Positions 45,157-56,060 of a DNA stretch of 64,000 bases are shown here, piece by piece. Numbering within the stretch: position 1 is the stretch's first letter; every line of letters begins with the position of its first letter. Source of the stretch: Streptococcus halotolerans (lineage in GTDB: Bacteria > Bacillota > Bacilli > Lactobacillales > Streptococcaceae); contig NZ_CP014835.1 in the NCBI RefSeq assembly GCF_001598035.1, positions 434,001-498,000 on the forward strand, in the 5' to 3' direction. Position numbers and translations under genes: made by a program. The notes under the pieces are model-generated. The model did not search any database and was not told the DNA's origin. It saw only the letters and a program-made list of their open reading frames with translations.

Positions 45157-47460
45157 ATGAATCCTTTGTTAAACGGAATGAATGATCGTCAGGCTGAAGC
45201 GGTACAAACGACAGAAGGACCGCTTTTAATTATGGCAGGGGCAGGATCTGGAAAAACGAGGGTTTTGACACATCGTATTGCCTATTTGATTGATGAGAAA
45301 TTTGTTAATCCTTGGAATATTTTAGCCATTACCTTTACCAATAAAGCTGCGCGTGAAATGAGAGAACGTGCCATGGTACTTAATCCAGCGACACAAGACA
45401 CTTTAATAGCCACTTTCCACTCCATGTGTGTGCGTATTTTGCGTCGCGAAGCTGATCACATTGGTTACAACCGTAACTTTACCATCGTTGATCCCGGTGA
45501 ACAACGTACGCTCATGAAGAGGATTCTCAAAAACCTTAATTTGGATCCCAAAAAGTGGAACGAACGTGCGATTTTAGGGACCATTTCTAATGCTAAGAAC
45601 GATTTGTTGGATGACAAAGCTTACGAGATGCAAGCAGGAGATATGTATACGCAAATCGTTGCTAAATGTTACAAGGCCTATCAGGAAGAGCTTCGGCGTT
45701 CTGAAGCTATGGATTTTGATGATTTGATCATGATGACTTTACGTCTTTTTGATCAAAATCCTGATGTACTTAGTTACTACCAGCAGCGTTATCAATATAT
45801 TCATGTCGACGAGTACCAAGATACGAACCATGCCCAGTATCAATTGGTTAAATTATTGGCGTCACGGTTTAAAAATATTTGTGTCGTCGGGGATGCTGAC
45901 CAGTCTATTTATGGATGGCGTGGGGCTGATATGCAAAACATTTTGGACTTTGAAAAAGATTATCCTCAAGCCAAGGTTGTTTTATTGGAAGAAAACTATC
46001 GTTCGACCAAGAAAATTCTTCAAGCCGCAAACGAAGTTATTAATAATAATCGAAATCGCCGTCCTAAGAAGCTCTGGACACAAAACGCTGACGGTGAGCA
46101 ATTGGTCTATTATCGTGCCAATAATGAACAAGAAGAGGCTGTTTTCGTGGCCTCGACCATTTCAAATATGGCACGCGAAATGGGTAAAAATTTCAAAGAT
46201 TTTGCTGTTCTTTATCGTACTAATGCTCAGTCTCGTACTATTGAGGAAGCCCTTCTCAAGTCCAATATTCCATATACTATGGTTGGTGGTACCAAGTTCT
46301 ACAGCCGTAAGGAAATTCGCGATGTGATTTCTTATTTGACTGTTATTGCTAATACGGCAGACAATATTTCCTATGAACGGATTGTTAATGAGCCTAAGCG
46401 TGGTGTTGGGCCAGGGACGTTAGAAAAAATCCGTAGCTTTGCAAACGCTCAAAACATGAGTTTACTTGAAGCTTCTGAACAAATCATGCTTTCAGGTGTT
46501 AAAGGAAAAGCTGCACAAGCGGTATGGGATTTGGCTAATCTGCTCTTAAATTTGCGATCTGATTTGGATAAGTACAGTATTACCGACCTTGTTGAAGCTG
46601 TTTTGGAGAAATCTGGTTATCTAGAGTCTTTGCAATTGCAGAATACTCTGGAAAGTCAGGCTCGCATTGAAAACATTGAAGAGTTTCTCTCAGTAACCAA
46701 AAACTTTGATGAAACCAATGAGGATGGGCCAGAAGATGAATCTGGTCTTGACAAACTTGGTCGTTTTCTCAATGATTTGGCTCTCATTGCTGACACAGAC
46801 GATGGGAATCAAGAAGCAGCGGAGGTAACTCTGATGACCCTACATGCTGCCAAAGGTTTGGAGTTTCCAGTTGTCTTTCTAATTGGTATGGAAGAAGGAG
46901 TTTTTCCACTAACAAGAGCAGCAGAAGATCCAGATGAGTTAGAAGAAGAGCGACGTCTTGCTTATGTTGGAATTACACGAGCTGAAGAGATTCTTTTTAT
47001 GACCAATGCCAATACACGTACTCTTTTTGGTAAAACATCTTATAATCGTCCGACACGATTTTTGAGGGAGATTTCAGATGATTTGCTCCAATACCAAGGT
47101 TTAGCAAGACCAGCAACTTCTTCCTTTGGTGTCAAATACACTAAGAATCAACCAACCCAATTTGGCCAGGGTATGAGTTTATCACAAGCGCTTCAAGAAC
47201 GTAAGTCTCAGGCACAACCACGTTCGGCAGCTCAATCATATCACTCAAATAAGGGCCCACTACCCTTTAAAAAAACAAGCCAATCTAACTCAACAGAAGT
47301 TGACTGGCAGATTGGTGATATTGCCCATCATAAAAAATGGGGAGATGGCACTGTCTTAGAAGTATCTGGCTCTGGGTCAACTCAAGAATTAAAAATCAAA
47401 TTTCCAGAAGTTGGCTTAAAAAAACTTCTGGCTTCTGTTGCACCTATTGAGAAAAAATAG
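45157..47460 (+). CDS. pcrA: ATP-dependent DNA helicase PcrA
   Basis: An essential SF1A 3'-5' helicase of 767 residues used in excision repair and replication restart. Seen: Q-motif MNDRQAEAV, Walker [12 protein letters not shown] (about residue 32), [22 protein letters not shown] (Walker B), [34 protein letters not shown] and YVGITRAEE. The C-terminal ~60 residues ([17 protein letters not shown]...) form the Tudor-like domain that contacts RNA polymerase in PcrA. AAAGAGG precedes the ATG. Confidence 0.97.
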   Translation: MNPLLNGMNDRQAEAVQTTEGPLLIMAGAGSGKTRVLTHRIAYLIDEKFVNPWNILAITFTNKAAREMRERAMVLNPATQDTLIATFHSMCVRILRREADHIGYNRNFTIVDPGEQRTLMKRILKNLNLDPKKWNERAILGTISNAKNDLLDDKAYEMQAGDMYTQIVAKCYKAYQEELRRSEAMDFDDLIMMTLRLFDQNPDVLSYYQQRYQYIHVDEYQDTNHAQYQLVKLLASRFKNICVVGDADQSIYGWRGADMQNILDFEKDYPQAKVVLLEENYRSTKKILQAANEVINNNRNRRPKKLWTQNADGEQLVYYRANNEQEEAVFVASTISNMAREMGKNFKDFAVLYRTNAQSRTIEEALLKSNIPYTMVGGTKFYSRKEIRDVISYLTVIANTADNISYERIVNEPKRGVGPGTLEKIRSFANAQNMSLLEASEQIMLSGVKGKAAQAVWDLANLLLNLRSDLDKYSITDLVEAVLEKSGYLESLQLQNTLESQARIENIEEFLSVTKNFDETNEDGPEDESGLDKLGRFLNDLALIADTDDGNQEAAEVTLMTLHAAKGLEFPVVFLIGMEEGVFPLTRAAEDPDELEEERRLAYVGITRAEEILFMTNANTRTLFGKTSYNRPTRFLREISDDLLQYQGLARPATSSFGVKYTKNQPTQFGQGMSLSQALQERKSQAQPRSAAQSYHSNKGPLPFKKTSQSNSTEVDWQIGDIAHHKKWGDGTVLEVSGSGSTQELKIKFPEVGLKKLLASVAPIEKK

Positions 47461-47504
47461 GAGTTGTCAGAACACAGAATATGACCAAGATTGATAAGTC
47501 AACA

Positions 47505-47541
47505 AACTTGCTACTGAATTCTCTAGTAGCAAGTTCTTTTT
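47505..47541 (+). terminator. terminator after pcrA
   Basis: AACTTGCTACT / AGTAGCAAGTT 11-bp stem, 9-base loop, then five T after one C. Confidence 0.9.
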
Positions 47542-47981
47542 ATACTGCACTGATCATCAAAAGAGTCAATGAGGTTCCCTCTTGAACTGAGACCAAAACG
47601 CTACCAAGTCAATATTGGTATGTTATAGTCACTAGCTATTTTGTCCAATTCCTTGGTTAATGAGATCTTGTCAATGCTCAGTTACTTGGTAGTAAGGCCT
47701 ACAGTGATGGCGTTATTGAATCATAGGCTATTTGTCGTCTTTCTTTGTTGTTTTGAATCATGAGGGTCAAGTATTATTTGGCTTAGAAGTAATAAGCATA
47801 AGGTATTAGCAAGTATACCCAATTAAGCGATAATGTTGTTAGAATAGTTTTGTTCAAATAACTGTCAGATAATTAAATATGCAATAGTGAATGAAAACGC
47901 TTTTTTATTTGCATCTCCGTTTCCGCTTTTTTCTGAAAACGAACTCTTATAAAAAATATTAAAAAATCGTTCGTGATGTAC
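47542..47981. other. pcrA-nuclease intergenic region
   Basis: About 440 bases with stops in all frames; no feature recognised before the nuclease promoter. Confidence 0.5.
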
Positions 47982-48009
47982 TTGTTTATTCTGATCTTTT
48001 TGATACAAT
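47982..48009 (+). promoter_or_regulatory. promoter of the surface nuclease gene
   Basis: TTGTTT, 16-bp spacer, TACAAT with an extended TGA in front of it. Confidence 0.6.
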
Positions 48010-48036
48010 AAAATTATCAAATAACAGGAGATGCTT

Positions 48037-51000
48037 ATGAAAAAAAAGGCTATTTATAAGTATATGATACAAGCGTCGGTTCTCTTCGCACCGCTTGTTT
48101 TATCTGCTAATTTACCCCAACAAAATGTGCTTGCTGATGAATCAGATCCTGCATCTGAAATAATCCAGCCCAAAACAGAGAGTTTAGCTAATAGTTCGGG
48201 TTTATCAGGAGCTCCCGCTAATGGAAATGGTTTGGATACTGATCAAGCAGCACCTGAGGTTCAAGGGCCAGAGCCAAGTTCTCTCGTTGATTCTGTCTCA
48301 GAGTCTAGTCCAACTGTTGGTAGTCCAATACCGCTAGCCCAAGCACGCGAAACTGAAAAAGGACAGACTGTCACTGTTTCTGGTAAAGTTATCAGTACTG
48401 TCAACGCTTGGGGTGGAAATGGTTTCTACATTCAAGATGAAGCTGGTGATGGGCTTTATGTTTATCCTGGGAAAAAACAAGATGTTACAAGAGGCGACAC
48501 TGTTCAATTAGATGGTACTTTAGGGGCTTTCAGTGGAGAAGTTCAACTGACTAAAGTATCTAAACTTGCCAAAGTCGCTGATATTTCAGTTCCCCAACCA
48601 ACGCTCACAACTGTTGAAGGTTTAACTGATAAACTTCAGTCAACTTTAGTGACTTTGAAAGAAGTAACTGTCGGTCCTATCTCAAGTGATACTAATGGAA
48701 CATCAACGTTTTACATTACTGATCAAAAAGGGCAGAAAGTTGCTGTTCGAGTAGATAGCCGTACAGGTATTGACAACACTAAGTTGTTAAGTTTGATTTC
48801 AGAAAATGATACGATTAACCTCACTGCGATTTTATCCACTTACAGAGGAAATAATCAGCTAAAACCATTTTTAGAAAATCAGTTTGAAGTGGTTAAAAAA
48901 AGTGTCACACCACCTCCAGTGGAAAGAATCGTGTCAGTAGGACAAATCCAAGGAGAAAGTCACACGTCACCACTTGAGCATCAGACGGTTACCGTTAAAA
49001 ATGTCGTTGTGACATATGTTGCCAATAAAAACCATTTTTATGTGCAAGATATAGCACCTGATGGCAATCCTAAAACATCTGATGGTATTGATGTTTTTCT
49101 AGCCAATCATGACGTTTCTGTCGGTGATAAATTAACTGTTATGGGAAAAGTGGTTGAATATTTAGGAACTGGCTATAGTGAGAAAGAACTTACTGATTTG
49201 ACCACTACTCAAATTGCTGCGACATCAGTGATTAAAGAGGGGAAAGTAACGGTACCAGCACCTGTTATTCTTGGTGTTGATCGTATTGCTCCAACTAAAA
49301 TTGTTGAAGATGACGCCTTTTCATCTTTCGATCCAGATACAGATGGCCTTGATTTTTGGGAATCTCTAGAAGGTATGCTGGTTGGTATTGATAATGCTAA
49401 AATTATTGGACCGCAAGCTAATAAAGAAGTTTATGTCGTTCCAGGTGGTTATAAGGGACCAATGAATAAGGTAGGAGGTCTTACCTTAGAACCAGACAAC
49501 GCACATCCAGAAAAAATCGCTGTCCTTTTTGATAAGAAACTGATTACAAAAACAGGAGATTCTTTCCAAGGACGGATTTATGGTCCAATCACATATGGAT
49601 ACACTAACTACAAGTTATTAGCTAAAGTTGCCAATTCTCCTAAAGTGACTGATGGTGGTGTAAAACCAGAAATAACGACTATTGTCAAAGACCAGGAGAA
49701 GCTAACGATTGCTTCTTATAATATTGAAAATTTCTCAGCCAATAATAAAACGACAGATAATGCAAAGGTAAAACGAATTGCAAAATCATTTGTCAATGAC
49801 TTGAAATCACCAGACATTATTACCCTAATTGAAGTTCAAGATAATAATGGTACTACCGATGACGGTACAGTTGATGCTAGTCAAAGTGCTCGTCGCTTGA
49901 TTGAAGCAATCAAGGCTGAGGGTGGCCCAAACTATCAATATATTGATATTGCTCCAGAAAACAATATGGATGGTGGTGCTCCTGGTTCTAATATCCGTAC
50001 AGGATTTCTTTACAATGCCGATCGGGTGAGTTTGGCTGATAAACCTAAGGGTGATGCCAAGACACCTGCTGCTTGGGAAAATGGTGAATTGAAATATAGC
50101 ATAGCTCGTATCGATCCGCTGAATGCTGCTTGGAGCAACTCTCGCAAGCCAATAATTGCAGAGTTCCATTTCAATGGGCAAAAAATTAACCTTGTTGCTG
50201 TTCATCTCAATTCAAAACGTGGTGATGATGGTATTTTTGGAAAAGTACAGCCTGTCAGCTTTAAATCAGAAAAACAACGCCATCAAATGGCTACTATTAT
50301 CAATCAGTTTATCTCCGAAGGAATGAAGCAAAATCGTAATCTGAATGTTGCTATGTTAGGCGATTACAATGATTATGAATTCACCAAGACACTCGATATT
50401 ATCTCAGGTGATATCATGTCTAATTTGGTGAGTCGCCATGATAAGTCAGACCGTTTCTCATACTTCTATCAAGGAAATAACCAATCGCTTGATAATGCAG
50501 TCATCTCAAATAATCTTCTAGATCGCTACGAGTTTGACATGGTTCATGTTAATTCTATTTTCATGAAAGAACATGGCAGAGCTTCAGATCACGACCCATT
50601 ATTGTTGCAACTGGATTTAAGACCAAAAGAATCGACGGAATCAGGTTCTAGTGAAGAGGATACTACGGGTAACGCTTCAGCAACTATTGCTGTTAAAGAC
50701 AATGCTTCAAACCCAGTAGCTGGTGCAACTGTTGAATTGTTGGCAGCAGATGGTACAGCTCGTCAAGTGAAGACAGATGAATTCGGTAACGCTAACTTTA
50801 CAGACGTTAAACCAGGCAAAGGCTACACAGCTGCTTTGGCAATGGTACCCGAAGGCTATGAATACAACAGCTACCGTACAGCAGCGTTTGACTTAAATAA
50901 CGCTGATCATCACGAAGACTTCATCACAGCAGATAAGACTCAAAAAGAAGCACCAAAAGAAGACAAAGAAGTTGGTAATGCTTCAGCAACTATTGCTGTT

Positions 51001-52800
51001 AAAGACAATGCTTCAAACCCAGTAGCTGGTGCAACTGTTGAATTGTTAGCAGCAGATGGTACAGCTCGTCAAGTGAAGACAGATGAATTCGGTAACGCTA
51101 ACTTTACAGACGTTAAACCAGGCAAAGGCTACACAGCAGCTTTGGCAATGGTACCAGAAGGCTATGAATACAACAGCTACCGTACAGCAGCGTTTGACTT
51201 AAATAACGCTGATCATCATGAAGACTTTATCACAGCAGATAAGACTCAAAAAGAAGCGCCAAAAGCAGATAAAGAAGTTGGTAATGCTTCAGTTACAATT
51301 TCTGTTAAAGATAACGGCTTCAAACCAGTCGTTGGCGCAACTGTTGAATTGTTAGCAGCAGATGGTTCAGCTCGTCAAGTGAAGACAGATGAATTCGGTA
51401 ACGCTAACTTTACAGACGTTAAACCAGGCAAAGGCTACACAGCAGCTTTGGCAATGGTACCAGAAGGCTATGAATACAACAGCTACCGTACAGCAGCATT
51501 TGACCTAGCTAATACAGATCATCACGAAGACTTCATCACAGCAGATAAGGCTCAAAAAGAAGCACCAAAAGAAGACAAAGAAGTTGGTAACGCTTCAGTA
51601 ACTGTTAAAGTAGTTGACAATGGCTTCAAACCAGTCGTTGGCGCAACTGTTGAATTGTTGGCAGCAGATGGTTCAGCTCGTCAAGTAAAGACAGATGAAT
51701 TCGGTAACGCTAACTTTACAGACGTTAAACCAGGTAAAGGTTATACAGCTGCTTTGGCAATGGTACCAGAAGGCTATGAATACAACAGCTACCGTACAGC
51801 ACCATTTGACCTAGCTAATACAGATCATCACGAAGACTTCATCACAGCAGATAAGACTCAAAAAGAAGCGCCAAAAGAAGATAAAGAAGTTGGTAACGCT
51901 TCAGTAACTGTTAAAGTAGTTGATAATGGCTTCAAACCAGTCGTTGGCGCAACTGTTGAATTGTTGGCAGCAGATGGTTCAGCTCGTCAAGTGAAGACAG
52001 ATGAATTCGGTAACGCTAACTTTACAGATGTTAAACCAGGTAAAGGCTACACAGCTGCTTTGGCAATGGTACCCGAAGGCTATGATTACAACAGCTACCG
52101 TACAGCAGCATTTGACCTAGCTAACACAGATCACCACGAAGACTTCATCACTGTTGATAAGACTCAAAAAGAAGCACCAAAAGAAGACAAAGAAGTTGGT
52201 AATGCTTCAGCAACAATCAAAGTAGTTGATAATGGCTTCAACCCTGTGGTTGGTGCAGTTGTTGAGTTGAAAGCAGCAGATGGTTCAACTCGCCAAGTAA
52301 CAACAGATGAATTTGGTAACGCTAACTTTACAGATGTTAAACCAGGTAAAGGCTTCACAGCATCTCTAGTTTCTGTTCCAGAAGGTTATGAATTAAACAG
52401 CTACCGTACAGCAGCGTTTGATCTAGCTAATACAGATCATCATGAAGACTTTATTGCAGTTGATAAAGTCCAAAAAGCTGACAAACCAGGTGAAGATCAA
52501 CCAAAAGAGGAAAAACCAGAAGCACCAAAAGCAGATGATACTCAAAAAGAAGAACAAGGTAAAGATGGTTCTAATGCTTCAGATAAAGGAGCTAAAAAAG
52601 CTGCTGATAAATCAGAAGTAAAAGCATCAGCTGCTAAAGCAACAGCTTCTTCTGAAAAAGCAGAAGCATCAAAAGCTGCGAATGACGATCAATTGCCAAG
52701 TACTGGTGAAAAATCATCATCAACAGCAGTTGTAGCAGGTTCAGCTATTGCACTTGCTTCACTAGGTTTTGCAGCATCACGTCGTCGTAAACAAAACTAA
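48037..52800 (+). CDS. LPXTG-anchored extracellular nuclease with six tandem repeats (SpnA-like)
   Basis: A secreted, sortase-anchored nuclease of about 1587 residues. Order: signal peptide (1-35), Ser/Pro-rich linker, two or three OB-fold domains (about 95-385, e.g. [10 protein letters not shown] and [14 protein letters not shown]), the endonuclease/exonuclease/phosphatase domain (about 550-865), six ~102-residue repeats (about 878-1480), an Ala/Lys/Glu-rich spacer, LPSTG, a hydrophobic helix and RRRKQN. Catalytic motifs [29 protein letters not shown] and ASDHDPL are intact. The N-terminal and nuclease parts resemble S. pyogenes SpnA, a wall-bound DNase that degrades neutrophil traps; the long repeat stalk is extra. 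Start 48037 suits the AGGAG spacing. Confidence 0.9.
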   Translation: MKKKAIYKYMIQASVLFAPLVLSANLPQQNVLADESDPASEIIQPKTESLANSSGLSGAPANGNGLDTDQAAPEVQGPEPSSLVDSVSESSPTVGSPIPLAQARETEKGQTVTVSGKVISTVNAWGGNGFYIQDEAGDGLYVYPGKKQDVTRGDTVQLDGTLGAFSGEVQLTKVSKLAKVADISVPQPTLTTVEGLTDKLQSTLVTLKEVTVGPISSDTNGTSTFYITDQKGQKVAVRVDSRTGIDNTKLLSLISENDTINLTAILSTYRGNNQLKPFLENQFEVVKKSVTPPPVERIVSVGQIQGESHTSPLEHQTVTVKNVVVTYVANKNHFYVQDIAPDGNPKTSDGIDVFLANHDVSVGDKLTVMGKVVEYLGTGYSEKELTDLTTTQIAATSVIKEGKVTVPAPVILGVDRIAPTKIVEDDAFSSFDPDTDGLDFWESLEGMLVGIDNAKIIGPQANKEVYVVPGGYKGPMNKVGGLTLEPDNAHPEKIAVLFDKKLITKTGDSFQGRIYGPITYGYTNYKLLAKVANSPKVTDGGVKPEITTIVKDQEKLTIASYNIENFSANNKTTDNAKVKRIAKSFVNDLKSPDIITLIEVQDNNGTTDDGTVDASQSARRLIEAIKAEGGPNYQYIDIAPENNMDGGAPGSNIRTGFLYNADRVSLADKPKGDAKTPAAWENGELKYSIARIDPLNAAWSNSRKPIIAEFHFNGQKINLVAVHLNSKRGDDGIFGKVQPVSFKSEKQRHQMATIINQFISEGMKQNRNLNVAMLGDYNDYEFTKTLDIISGDIMSNLVSRHDKSDRFSYFYQGNNQSLDNAVISNNLLDRYEFDMVHVNSIFMKEHGRASDHDPLLLQLDLRPKESTESGSSEEDTTGNASATIAVKDNASNPVAGATVELLAADGTARQVKTDEFGNANFTDVKPGKGYTAALAMVPEGYEYNSYRTAAFDLNNADHHEDFITADKTQKEAPKEDKEVGNASATIAVKDNASNPVAGATVELLAADGTARQVKTDEFGNANFTDVKPGKGYTAALAMVPEGYEYNSYRTAAFDLNNADHHEDFITADKTQKEAPKADKEVGNASVTISVKDNGFKPVVGATVELLAADGSARQVKTDEFGNANFTDVKPGKGYTAALAMVPEGYEYNSYRTAAFDLANTDHHEDFITADKAQKEAPKEDKEVGNASVTVKVVDNGFKPVVGATVELLAADGSARQVKTDEFGNANFTDVKPGKGYTAALAMVPEGYEYNSYRTAPFDLANTDHHEDFITADKTQKEAPKEDKEVGNASVTVKVVDNGFKPVVGATVELLAADGSARQVKTDEFGNANFTDVKPGKGYTAALAMVPEGYDYNSYRTAAFDLANTDHHEDFITVDKTQKEAPKEDKEVGNASATIKVVDNGFNPVVGAVVELKAADGSTRQVTTDEFGNANFTDVKPGKGFTASLVSVPEGYELNSYRTAAFDLANTDHHEDFIAVDKVQKADKPGEDQPKEEKPEAPKADDTQKEEQGKDGSNASDKGAKKAADKSEVKASAAKATASSEKAEASKAANDDQLPSTGEKSSSTAVVAGSAIALASLGFAASRRRKQN
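50668..52482 (+). repeat. six in-frame 306-bp repeats in the nuclease gene
   Basis: Repeat starts (GGTAAYGCTTCAG) are at 50668, 50974, 51280, 51586, 51892 and 52198, exactly 306 bp apart. The units are nearly identical (copies 1 and 2 most alike) and the sixth is the most divergent. Each encodes about 102 residues beginning GNASxTIxVKDN, with [27 protein letters not shown] and HHEDFI, a SpaA/CnaB-like beta-sandwich pattern. Such arrays can gain or lose units by recombination. Confidence 0.9.
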
Positions 52801-52852
52801 AGATTTTTGACCCTGTCTTATAGAAAATCATTTTAGTCTCCATTTTATCAAG

Positions 52853-52885
52853 ACACGGGAAAGCTAATAGCTCTCTCGTGTTTTT
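52853..52885 (+). terminator. terminator of the nuclease gene
   Basis: ACACGGGA / TCTCGTGT stem with one mismatch, then T5. Confidence 0.8.
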
Positions 52886-53012
52886 GGTAAATGAAAAAAT
52901 ATGGGAGGTGAGAGACTACGAAGCGACCTTATACAGCTCATGCCAAGAAAATAGAAAGGTTGTGATGGTATAGATAAAAAAGAAAAAAATTTAAAAAAAG
53001 AGAGCATATTAA
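52886..53012. other. short AT-rich intergenic stretch
   Basis: No feature recognised before the stress-operon promoter. Confidence 0.5.
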
Positions 53013-53040
53013 TTGTTTTATCGACATAATAGTGTATAAT
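53013..53040 (+). promoter_or_regulatory. promoter of the Gls24 stress operon
   Basis: TTGTTT, 16-bp spacer, TATAAT. It leaves an unusually long leader of about 225 nt before the first gene. Confidence 0.65.
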
Positions 53041-53163
53041 AACAATATAAATTAAATGAAATGTGGTCAGTTTTAGAAATGCTGTTACAAAAGCATAGAG
53101 AACGTTTTCTTTGTTTGAGTGATGCTGCTAAAAAGTAATTTACACACTCACTTAATTTATAAG

Positions 53164-53190
53164 TGGTCACTTTGACCATTTCTCGAGAAA
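53164..53190 (+). promoter_or_regulatory. adjacent palindromes in the stress-operon leader
   Basis: TGGTCA-CTT-TGACCA (53164-53178) is directly followed by the perfect 12-bp palindrome TTTCTCGAGAAA (53179-53190). A further TGGTCA half lies near 53064. These look like operators or leader RNA hairpins. Confidence 0.45.
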
Positions 53191-53271
53191 GTTGTTGTTT
53201 TGTTAATATGATACTTTAAAGAAGTATCTGGCGTAATTCCCATAGGGATATGAATAGAAAGGTTTTATATT

Positions 53272-53517
53272 ATGTCATTATTATGGTCACTTATTGTCGG
53301 AGCACTTATCGGTGCGATTGCTGGAGCCCTCACTAAAAAAGGTGGCTCAATGGGTTGGATTGCTAATATCTTAGCTGGTATTGCCGGTTCTTGGGTTGGT
53401 CAAGCCTTATTTGGTTCTTGGGGTCCTAGCTTGGCTGGTATGGCACTTGTCCCATCAATCCTTGGAGCAGTGATTGTTGTTATCGTTGTATCATTCGTAC
53501 TTTCAAAAACTAAATAA
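53272..53517 (+). CDS. glsB: GlsB/YeaQ/YmgE-family stress membrane protein
   Basis: An 81-residue, very hydrophobic protein with three membrane helices and glycine-rich GxxxG-like segments (GALIGAIAGALTKKGGSMGW), the mark of the transglycosylase-associated family. Homologs rise under bile or envelope stress; no enzyme activity is established. AGAAAGG serves as ribosome site. It is the first gene of a six-gene operon. Confidence 0.9.
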   Translation: MSLLWSLIVGALIGAIAGALTKKGGSMGWIANILAGIAGSWVGQALFGSWGPSLAGMALVPSILGAVIVVIVVSFVLSKTK

Positions 53518-53537
53518 TCATTCATAAAGGAGGAGTC

Positions 53538-54107
53538 ATGGCAAAAGGATGGAAATTTCTATATAGCCTTGTCGGGATTGTGCTTCTTACGGTGTTGGGG
53601 AATGTTATTTTTCTTAATCAGCGTATCTTGCGCCTTCCAGCTCTATCTTGGGTACCTGTAAACTTTCGTGCACATAGCATTTGGCAAGAGTTTTTAGCGC
53701 AGTATTTCTTATGGGCTGCAATTGTACTCTTTATCCTGGTTCTTATTGGGATTTTAGTCATCATCTTTTTCCCTCGTCGTTACAGTGAAGTTGAACTTGC
53801 TGACGCTAAAGGAAAATTGAAACTCAAGAAGTCAGCTATTGAAGGTTATGTTAAGAGTCTCGTTGAATCAGAAGGTTTAATGAAAAATCCTAAGGTAACA
53901 GCAAATCTTTACAAGAAGAAATTCAAGGTGGATGTCAGAGGTCAAGTTGTTCCTCGATCAAATGTCATTACGAATACAGAAAAACTTAAGAAAGATTTGG
54001 AAGTTGGACTTAAAGCATTCTTTGGCGTGGAACATGATGTTGATTTTAGTGTCAAAGTCAAAGATGTTGTCGAAGAGAAAACAATCAAAAGTGGTCGTGT
54101 AGAGTAG
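53538..54107 (+). CDS. amaP: alkaline shock response membrane anchor protein
   Basis: The 189-residue protein has two N-terminal membrane helices (about residues 7-28 and 52-80) and a soluble C-terminal domain. AmaP anchors Asp23-type proteins to the membrane in staphylococci, and its gene is adjacent to Asp23/Gls24 genes here as there. AAAGGAGGAG precedes the ATG; the gene lies 20 bp after glsB. Confidence 0.87.
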   Translation: MAKGWKFLYSLVGIVLLTVLGNVIFLNQRILRLPALSWVPVNFRAHSIWQEFLAQYFLWAAIVLFILVLIGILVIIFFPRRYSEVELADAKGKLKLKKSAIEGYVKSLVESEGLMKNPKVTANLYKKKFKVDVRGQVVPRSNVITNTEKLKKDLEVGLKAFFGVEHDVDFSVKVKDVVEEKTIKSGRVE

Positions 54108-54116
54108 GAGTGAAGC

Positions 54117-54308
54117 ATGGAAATATTTGAAAAGTACAAATACCCCATCATTGGTGGAGGGGCAGCTTTCTTCTTAGCACTTCTACTAGTGACATTCGGA
54201 TTTTTTAAAACATTATTCATTTTAATTCTAGTCGCGGCAGGTAGCTTTGCTGGTTACTTTGCTCAAGAAACAGGACTAATTGATCGTTTCTTAGAAAATT
54301 TTAAATAA
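54117..54308 (+). CDS. DUF2273 small membrane protein
   Basis: A 63-residue protein with two closely spaced membrane helices (IIGGGAAFFLALLLVTFG and a following one) and an acidic tail. DUF2273 genes regularly sit between amaP and asp23-type genes, nine bases after amaP here. It probably belongs to the same membrane-bound complex; the function is unknown. Confidence 0.87.
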   Translation: MEIFEKYKYPIIGGGAAFFLALLLVTFGFFKTLFILILVAAGSFAGYFAQETGLIDRFLENFK

Positions 54309-54347
54309 TAACTAAGTCATTATTCTTTATATAGAAAGAGGTATATT

Positions 54348-54884
54348 ATGGTACAAAATCATTCAGTAAATAACAGTCCAGTGGATCCAAAAGCTATTCG
54401 TGGTCAGCTAACTTATGAAGATAAAGTTATTGAAAAAATTGTAGGGCTTGCTGTTGAACATGTGAATGGCTTACTTGCTATCAATGGTGGCTTCTTCTCA
54501 AACATCAAAGAAAAATTAGTCAACACTAACAATGTGACAGATGGTGTCAACGTTGAAGTTGGTACAAAACAAGTTGCTGTTGACTTAGATGCTGTTGTTG
54601 AATATCAGCAACACGTGCCAACTATTTTTGATCAAATCAAAAGAGTTGTTGAAGAAGAAATTACGAAAATGACTGACCTTGAAGTTGTTGAGGTTAACGT
54701 TAACGTTGTAGATATTAAAACACGTGCACAATTTGAAGCTGATTCAGTAAGCCTTCAAGATCGTGTATCAAATGGCGCACAAGCAACTAGCCAGTTTGTT
54801 TCAAACCAATATGACAATGCTAAAGGTGCTGTAAGCAATGGTGTTGATCGTGTTCAAGAACAAACTGAGCCACGTGTAAAATAA
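54348..54884 (+). CDS. gls24: Asp23/Gls24-family envelope stress protein
   Basis: A 178-residue soluble protein. Residues about 20-130 form the Asp23 domain ([54 protein letters not shown]). The C-terminal 45 residues are Gln/Asn/Ala-rich and helical. Gls24 proteins are linked to general stress and bile tolerance and cell-envelope homeostasis. AGAAAGAGG is the ribosome site. A second Asp23-domain gene closes the same operon. Confidence 0.92.
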   Translation: MVQNHSVNNSPVDPKAIRGQLTYEDKVIEKIVGLAVEHVNGLLAINGGFFSNIKEKLVNTNNVTDGVNVEVGTKQVAVDLDAVVEYQQHVPTIFDQIKRVVEEEITKMTDLEVVEVNVNVVDIKTRAQFEADSVSLQDRVSNGAQATSQFVSNQYDNAKGAVSNGVDRVQEQTEPRVK

Positions 54885-54922
54885 TAAAAGATAACTCTGG
54901 GATAACATTAGGAGGAAAGAAA

Positions 54923-55126
54923 ATGTCTGAAGAAAAATTTGATGCTAAAGTAGATAAAGTTTCTGGTGGAGTTAAAGAAGGTCTTGGAAAAGTGACTGGA
55001 GATAAACGTACAGAATCTGAAGGTAAAGTCGAAAAAGCAACTGGTGATATCAAAGAAAAAATCGCTGATGCTAAAGATACTGTAAAAGGTGCTATTGACG
55101 GCCTTAAATCAAAAAACAACAAGTAG
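54923..55126 (+). CDS. CsbD-family stress protein
   Basis: A 67-residue, highly charged, helical protein ([19 protein letters not shown] is the CsbD signature; a second [13 protein letters not shown] copy follows). CsbD proteins are abundant general-stress proteins of unknown mechanism, sigma-B controlled in Bacillus; streptococci lack sigma-B, so control must differ. TTAGGAGG gives a strong ribosome site. Confidence 0.92.
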   Translation: MSEEKFDAKVDKVSGGVKEGLGKVTGDKRTESEGKVEKATGDIKEKIADAKDTVKGAIDGLKSKNNK

Positions 55127-55140
55127 GAATAGGTAGTATT

Positions 55141-55839
55141 ATGACTGAAATTAAAAGTACAGTAACTTATGATGAGAAAGTAATTCAAAAAATTATTGGT
55201 CATGCTCTTGAAAACATCGACGGATTGTTATCTGTTAGTGGAGGATTTTTCTCAAACGTTAAAGATAAGTTAGTTAATTCTGAAGATGTAACAACTGGCG
55301 TTAATGTTGAAGTTGGTAAAGAAGAAGTAGCTACTGATCTTGATGTTATCGTTGAATACGGTAAAGATATTCCAGCTATTGCTGAAGGTATTAAAGAGAT
55401 TATCTCTCAAAATGTTGAAGTGATGACTCATTTGAAAGTTATCGAAGTTAACATCAACGTTGTTGACATTATGACTCGCGAAGAGTTTGAAGAAGCTTCT
55501 GTGACTGTTCAAGATCGTGTTGAGGCTGGCTATGCTAAGACAAAAGAAGCAACAGCAGCTGGTTATGAACGCGCTAAAGAAGCTACTGCCGCAGGTTACG
55601 AACGTACTAAGGAAGCGGCTCAGAATGCAGGTGAATACATTTCAGAAAAATCTGGTGAAGCTCGCGATTATGCGTCAGAAAAAGCTACTCAAGCTAAAGA
55701 ATTTACTGCTGAAAAGACGGCTGAAGCTAAAGAATACGCTTCAGAGCAAGCAGGAAAAGCTAAAGAAGCAATGTCAACTGAACCTGAAGGAGTTACTTAC
55801 ACGGCTTCAGTCGATAGTGATGTTGTTGTTGCAGACTAA
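55141..55839 (+). CDS. Asp23/Gls24-family protein with LEA-like helical repeat tail
   Basis: Residues 1-120 are an Asp23 domain close to that of the earlier gene (VTYDEKVIQKIIGHALENI, GVNVEVGKEEVATDLDVIVEY). Residues about 130-215 are repeats near 11 residues long (TKEATAAGYERAKEATAAGY, EKSGEARDYASEK, EKTAEAKEYASEQ), rich in Ala, Lys, Glu and Tyr, predicting a long amphipathic helix as in LEA or apolipoprotein-like proteins. It may lie along the membrane or protect it. The last residues are acidic. The gene is 14 bp after csbD; no clear terminator follows. Confidence 0.9.
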   Translation: MTEIKSTVTYDEKVIQKIIGHALENIDGLLSVSGGFFSNVKDKLVNSEDVTTGVNVEVGKEEVATDLDVIVEYGKDIPAIAEGIKEIISQNVEVMTHLKVIEVNINVVDIMTREEFEEASVTVQDRVEAGYAKTKEATAAGYERAKEATAAGYERTKEAAQNAGEYISEKSGEARDYASEKATQAKEFTAEKTAEAKEYASEQAGKAKEAMSTEPEGVTYTASVDSDVVVAD

Positions 55840-56013
55840 TAACAATAGAGTAACTAGTTCAACTTAACGTTGAATTGGTGGCGGAAGGTTGGGAGAAATC
55901 CTGATCTTTTGTTTTGTATTGTGAAGTGTTGAGTGAGGTCGAGGATGAACAATATCATATTTTGGCAAGTTTCAGCATTTCAAAAAAATGGTAAGTTCGT
56001 AGATTTATTCCTA

Positions 56014-56042
56014 TTGTCAAGACTTGTATAAGGTGGTAGAAT
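56014..56042 (+). promoter_or_regulatory. promoter of the BusR-like gene
   Basis: TTGTCA, 17-bp spacer, TAGAAT with an extended TGG. CGGAGG is the ribosome site. Confidence 0.7.
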
Positions 56043-56060
56043 CAAGTCGGAGGTATCATA

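Noticed and set aside
50668..52482. Regular repeat array that could suggest CRISPR or a satellite
   Set aside because: Units are 306 bp, contiguous and in frame within one gene; no short repeats with unique spacers.
54820..55203. 127-codon minus-strand frame across csbD and its flanks
   Set aside because: It is antisense to two clear stress genes, has no ribosome site, and is explained by their codon pattern.
55855..55880. TTCAAC-TTAAC-GTTGAA hairpin as terminator of the stress operon
   Set aside because: The stem is only six pairs and no T-run follows.
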